Below are positions 58,557 to 64,000 of a DNA stretch of 64,000 nucleotides, one piece after another. Made by a program: the position numbers and the translations under genes. The stretch's first letter is position 1, and the number at the start of each line of letters is the position of its first letter. The stretch lies in assembly GCF_030867145.1 (NCBI RefSeq), contig NC_134419.1, forward strand, positions 2,542,001 through 2,606,000, read 5' to 3'. The DNA comes from Opisthocomus hoazin. Its lineage: Eukaryota; Chordata; Aves; Opisthocomiformes; Opisthocomidae. Below the pieces are notes generated by a model, which did not search any database, was not told the DNA's origin, and saw nothing but the letters and a program-made list of their open reading frames with translations.

Positions 58557-59553
58557 ATAAAGAATAATACACTACAAACCTTACACGAAGGGGTTGATAT
58601 TGCACAATACGTACAAATAGAAGAGAAAGGTGGGAATGTTGATGGTTTCTGTGTTGTTCTGCAACTCAAAGAAATCCTGAGCAGCCCCGTGCTGCGTTGC
58701 GGGGGCCGGGGCGGTTTGCTCCCAGCCGTGCCGGGTGTGGGTGCGTGTCCCCAGCAGCTGGGGTGAAGCCCCCGATTCGGGGGGTGCTGTGGCTGTAGGG
58801 ACGGGGTCACCCACCCCTCTGCCAGCCCAGCTCTGCCAGCCGCCCTCAGGGAAAGCCAGGGCTCCGGTCTCCGCTCGCTTTGGGCACTACTCCCATATTC
58901 CTCTGCTTTTCGACCTCCGAACTTTTGTTTTTAGAGCGAGTTCAATTTCTAGCTTACGTAGCTCTTTTTCCTGCTGATATTTACCCGCCCTCGCACCCGC
59001 AGCCGGAGTTGCGTGGAGGCGACGCATCCCTCCTCCGCCTCCGGATTGCCACGACCCCGAGCCCCGGCATCGCCCGCATCCCTCCCGCCGGGCTCGGCTC
59101 CTTCGCCCACGGCCGCCAAGGCCGACCCTCGGCCGTGCCTCTGCTTTCTCACCTCCCGGGCAGCGGTTTCGCTGCTTATCACCCTTATTTTTGTTTCTCC
59201 TAATCGTGTCTGAGTCTCTGCTTACTCCAAACAGGGGACCGAGGCCCTCGAGCTCCTATTCGGGAATTAAGGAAAAAGCAAAAATCGACTGGATCTGCCA
59301 GCAGCGGTGATGGGTGGAGGCACTTCAGCTTAGGGGTTTTAATTCCCTCTACCAAAATACACGTGACGGATTACACGGGGCACAGGCAACAGCCAGAGCC
59401 TTGCTACACCCAGCGCTCTCCCTTGCTCTTACTGAGGGAAGTTAAATCGGGAAATAAAAACCACTTTATACGCAACAAGGATAGGAGGGCGGGAGCGACC
59501 GGCTTCATCCGCGCTGTCAGAAATGGCTTTTTAACCCAAATTTTGGATTATAT
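58557..59553. other. Intergenic, partly CpG-rich
   Basis: The interval 58690-59200 is GC- and CpG-rich but holds no recognised exon. The rest has ordinary composition. Confidence 0.55.
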
Positions 59554-59580
59554 CAAATAAAGGATTTGGCTGTGAGACAG
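59554..59580. repeat. Left copy of a 27-base direct repeat flanking a CR1
   Basis: This starts CAAATAAAGGATTTGGCTGT and ends GAGACAG. It matches 59890-59916 at 25 of 27 positions. It is most simply a target-site duplication of the CR1 between them. Confidence 0.75.
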
Positions 59581-59889
59581 AATCAGAGAATCCCAGGATG
59601 GCAGGGGTTGGCAGGGACCTCTGTGGGTCACCCAGCCCAACCCCCTGCCCAAGCAGGGTCACCCAGAGCAGGCTGCACAGGACCTTGTCCAGGCGGGTCT
59701 TGAATATCTCCAGAGAAGGAGACTCCACAGCCCCTCTGGGCAGCCTGGGCCAGGGCTACGTCACCCTCAGAGGGAAGAAGTTCTTCCTCGGGTTCAGCTG
59801 GAACTTCCCATGCTTCAGTTTGTGCCCGTTGCCCCTTGTCCTGTCGCTGGGCACCACTGGAAAGAGTCTGGCCCCGTTCTCCTGACACC
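59581..59889 (-). mobile_element. CR1 LINE 3' fragment with long flanking direct repeats
   Basis: This minus-strand copy of about 309 bases starts AATCAGAGAATCCCAGGATG on the plus strand and ends at GGCCCCGTTCTCCTGACACC. It is bounded on both sides by near-identical 27-base sequences. It is close to the CR1 copies at 57754 and 991. Confidence 0.95.
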
Positions 59890-59916
59890 CAAATAAAGGA
59901 GTTGGCTGTGAAACAG
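59890..59916. repeat. Right copy of a 27-base direct repeat flanking a CR1
   Basis: This starts CAAATAAAGGAGTTGGCTGT and ends GAAACAG. It differs from the left copy at two positions. Confidence 0.75.
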
Positions 59917-60154
59917 GACCCAAACAGCAGTATTGTGCCCAAGCCCAAAACCTGGGGGACCCCCTTTGCTGAGTGATTGTCTCCTCTCTTCAAGTGGGGA
60001 TGCTCTGACTCCTCTTCTTCCCCCCTCCTCCTCCTCGGCTCCTACGAAGAAACTCCAGGTCAAAAATGACCGGCTACCGGGGCAAGCGCTTGCGCAGAGC
60101 GCGGCTTTCAGCGGAGACCGGGTATAACTCACACACAGACGCTGCCAACCCGGG

Positions 60155-62709
60155 GATAAGCAGGAGAAAAATTTTATTTACACCTTTCGAGCACTAAGAA
60201 CAGCTGCAGCGATTCACCAGGAAGAAACTCCGGGAAGAAAACTCGGCGCGACGCGCCGGGGGTGGCCCGTGCGGGGTGATCCCCCCCCTCCCTCCACACA
60301 GTATCTTGGGTCGGTACAAAATTGCCGCCGCTTTAGAAAATTGCGAGATTCACAGTAAAGTACCCAAGGGGAGCGCGGCGGGGCGGAAAGGCGAGGGACT
60401 CGCATCGCTCCGGGACCTCAGCCCTGCCGGTATTTGGTCTGCGAAAACGCACCGTGTGACAACTCTTGTAGAAAAATCTCGACCGAAGGCTCGACGCACG
60501 CACGGCCGTGGGATTCCTACACCTGCTACGGGGCCGAAAGCCTTTACAACAAGCGCGCGGGCGGCTCTCCTGGGGCCATCTGCAAGCCCTGTCCTGCCAC
60601 CGGGCGCTGCACGGGACGAGCCTCTCCACGGGAGGTATTTTGCAGCAGGGAAGGATGAAGACGCAAGAGCTAGGCGAGGAAAAGCAGGGCACAGCCGCTC
60701 GCTGTGGCCTGGCTGCTTTGATAGCCTGAAATAAACCACCCCCCCATCATCTCCTCCCGTCCTGCCCAATCCTGGTAGAAAGAAAACAGCAGATACGTTT
60801 TGGCCATTTCTAGATTTGCGTTTAAAAAATGGCCCAGACCTTCATCCGAGGGTCGTGAGAAAATCTAAAATCGCTCTTAGCCAGGGTTTCATTGCAGGGT
60901 GGAAGAGCTGCATCCTCCCAGCCTGGGAGCTCCGGGGAGGGGACTGGAAAGGCCCCCAGGGACAGCAGGGAAACATGGTGGTCCCTCCGCTCCCGCTCAG
61001 GTAATTCCCATCCGGAGCGGGGTGCGGAGCCCACCGCTGCGTTTCACCCCCGGCAGGCAGGCAATGAGCAGGCAGAGATCCCGCTCGGCAGATACCCGAC
61101 GGCTTCTGGCTCCGTGATCAGGACAGGACCGGGGCAAAGCTGGCCGGAGACGGGCATCTCAGGGGCTCAGCACGAGCACGCAGGTGGCTCAGCGGGGACC
61201 AAAGACTCCCCGGGGATGTGGTGAAGTCTCGCACGCGGAGCCCCTGCATCCCTAAAAAAGCCAGTCAGTTCCCCTTCCCCTGCCGCAGGGCCGCTCTCCA
61301 AGCAAAAATAAAAACAGTGATAATTCAGCAACAGAAACGTGCCCAGGCTGCTCTAATTAATCAAACGGGTGTCGGGGAGCGACAGCTTTTCCGCCTCCCC
61401 GCTGAGCCACCCATGGCAGACTGCGGCACGCTCTGCGAACGCGGGCGGCTTCGCGCAGAGCTCCCGAAAGCCGATGCGAAAATTCAGCACTTTTCTCTGT
61501 TGTTGCTTAAACCTTTAAAAATACACATCTTGCTTTTTTTCTTAAATATATATTTCTATAAAATAAGGCAACTCGAGGAGACGAAAAGAACATCCCCATT
61601 GCTTAGGTCCTGCATCCCGCCACCGAGGAGGGTTACAGCACTTCCAGTTGAGAACAGCCGCTCCACCCGGCCGCGAGCAGAGGAGCGACACGCTCCGACG
61701 CTGCTGTAAAGCTCGGGGAAATGCCGGGGCACGGCCCTCGGCAGCCCCCGCACGCGTCCCGGGGAAGGGAAGGCTCCGGGGTTTGCGGGGAGGGAGCCGC
61801 TTCTGCCGGGGATGCTCAGGGGACCTCGGGGGCGAAGGCAGCCCAGGAGATGGAATGATTTGATTTCTCCCCAGATCTGCAGCACGCCTGAAAACAAATC
61901 TTGGGGAGGAACCCTTACAACAGGACCATAACTCAGAGCATTAAAAGCTACAAAGAAGGTAAGCACAAAGGAGGGCGACTCATCCCCAGCACAGACCCTG
62001 CTCGCCGTCGCAGCAGCTCATGGAAACCAGGCAGCTTTTTGAAACAGGGGTTTCACTTCTCTCTACGGAAGAAGCACAAGCGCGTGTTTCAGCTCCAGCG
62101 TTTTCCCTCTTTTGTGTGCATTCACGCTGGAAAGGCGACCTTCACATTTCTCAGCTTCGTAGTGTAAATGTTTTCCATGTGCTCACCAATTCCCACCGGG
62201 CTGAGCCTTAGCTTTTTAGAGCCTTCTTTCTCTGAGAAACAAATCTAATAGAAAAACATTTCAATTCGGAAAAAATACAACGTGGAAGAGTCATCTGCTC
62301 TGCGGTAAATGGTGCTGGGGAGCAACAGGACGGCACACGGTCGGCGGCTGAAAAAGGGCCTGGGGTTTGTGGCGGGGTGGCAGGGACATCACGGCAAGCG
62401 GCGTGAACCTGGTACGATCCTTACCCAGGTCTGCATCACCAGTCTGTGGGGGCACTTGGACCACAGGCAGGAATGCTCGAGAGCCTCAGAAGAGAAAAAA
62501 AACCCCTTATTCTAGCAGACTTGACCTTATAAGCAAAGATCTTTTCGCCCCCATACTGGCTATAACCGTGTGTCCACTGCTGTCACCCAGTACACCCGGG
62601 GAAGGGACTTTAGATACCGCACGATCGCCTAATCCGAGCACGCTCCCAGCACCGCGCAGAGAAACCAAATCCGTGGTGGCGTGAACTCTTGGTCCTTGGC
62701 CCGAGCTGT
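60155..62709 (-). other. AK4: AK4 3' untranslated region
   Basis: This region follows the TAA stop at 62712-62710 on the minus strand and ends at an AATAAA signal at 60178-60173. The UTR would be about 2.55 kb. It contains CpG-dense stretches at about 60230-60650 and 61370-61830. Several open frames on both strands here (for example 60276-60734 plus and 60350-60769 minus) are expected from the scarcity of AT-rich stop codons and have no recognised product. I saw no intron signal or repeat in it. The extent is inferred from the poly(A) signal, since I saw no earlier AATAAA on this strand. Confidence 0.55.
60173..60178 (-). terminator. AK4: AK4 poly(A) signal (AATAAA)
   Basis: The minus strand reads GTGTAAATAAAATTTTTCTC, followed 20-50 bases later by GGCAGCGTCTGTGTGTGAGT, a GU-rich downstream element. 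The combination of hexamer and GU-rich element is convincing for a cleavage site near 60150-60158. Confidence 0.6.

Positions 62710-64000
<1,291 letters not shown>

Noticed and set aside
57764-58810. 348-codon open frame on the minus strand
   Set aside because: Most of it is the C-terminal remnant of CR1 ORF2 in a truncated LINE; the rest is read-through into unrelated DNA.
60434-60658. Cysteine-containing 74-codon open frame on the plus strand
   Set aside because: It lies antisense in the CpG-rich AK4 3'UTR; cysteine spacing matches no family I know, and long frames are expected in such GC-rich DNA.

Overview
This window is vertebrate nuclear DNA, almost certainly from a bird. It has spliced genes with GT-AG introns, and every interspersed repeat I recognise is a CR1-type LINE fragment; the intact 3' ends carry the typical terminal ATTCTRTGA-like repeats. 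I see no SINEs, no bacterial features, no CRISPR array and no recognisable tRNA or rRNA. Three protein-coding genes lie on the minus strand, all transcribed right to left, in the order AK4 > DNAJC6 > LEPROT. From memory this is the order on human chromosome 1p31, with LEPR expected just beyond the left edge. LAYOUT. Positions 1-1940 hold the first three coding exons of LEPROT (93 of about 131 codons; the last exon is outside the window), and 1941-2160 is its GC-rich promoter. About 1.7 kb of mostly featureless DNA (2161-3660) separates it from the 3' end of DNAJC6. DNAJC6 (auxilin 1) is complete: 19 coding exons from 43574 down to 5795 join in frame into a 984-residue protein with a tensin/PTEN-like phosphatase domain, a C2 domain, a long linker rich in clathrin and AP2 motifs, and a C-terminal J domain. 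Its 3'UTR reaches about 3660 and its GC-rich promoter lies at about 43575-43870. Positions 43870-60150 are intergenic, with most of the CR1 copies and an isolated CpG-dense block at about 54.8-56.9 kb. From about 60150 to the right edge is the 3' end of AK4: a CpG-rich 3'UTR of about 2.5 kb, the last coding exon (62710-62824), and part of the preceding intron with another CR1 copy. HOW THE GENES RELATE. DNAJC6 acts with HSC70 to uncoat clathrin vesicles at synapses, LEPROT is a small four-helix endosomal/Golgi membrane protein (Vps55 family) that affects receptor traffic, and AK4 is a mitochondrial matrix nucleotide kinase. They are conserved neighbours, not an operon. SYSTEM HUNT. I did not find an undescribed multi-gene system. 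The points most worth checking are six consecutive in-frame skippable exons in DNAJC6, two alternative start codons in its first exon, a CR1 copy flanked by an unusually long near-perfect direct repeat, an orphan CpG-rich block upstream of DNAJC6, and promoter motifs of LEPROT. Exon coordinates come from reading splice signals and checking that reading frames join; protein identity comes from recalled mammalian orthologues, not from a database search.
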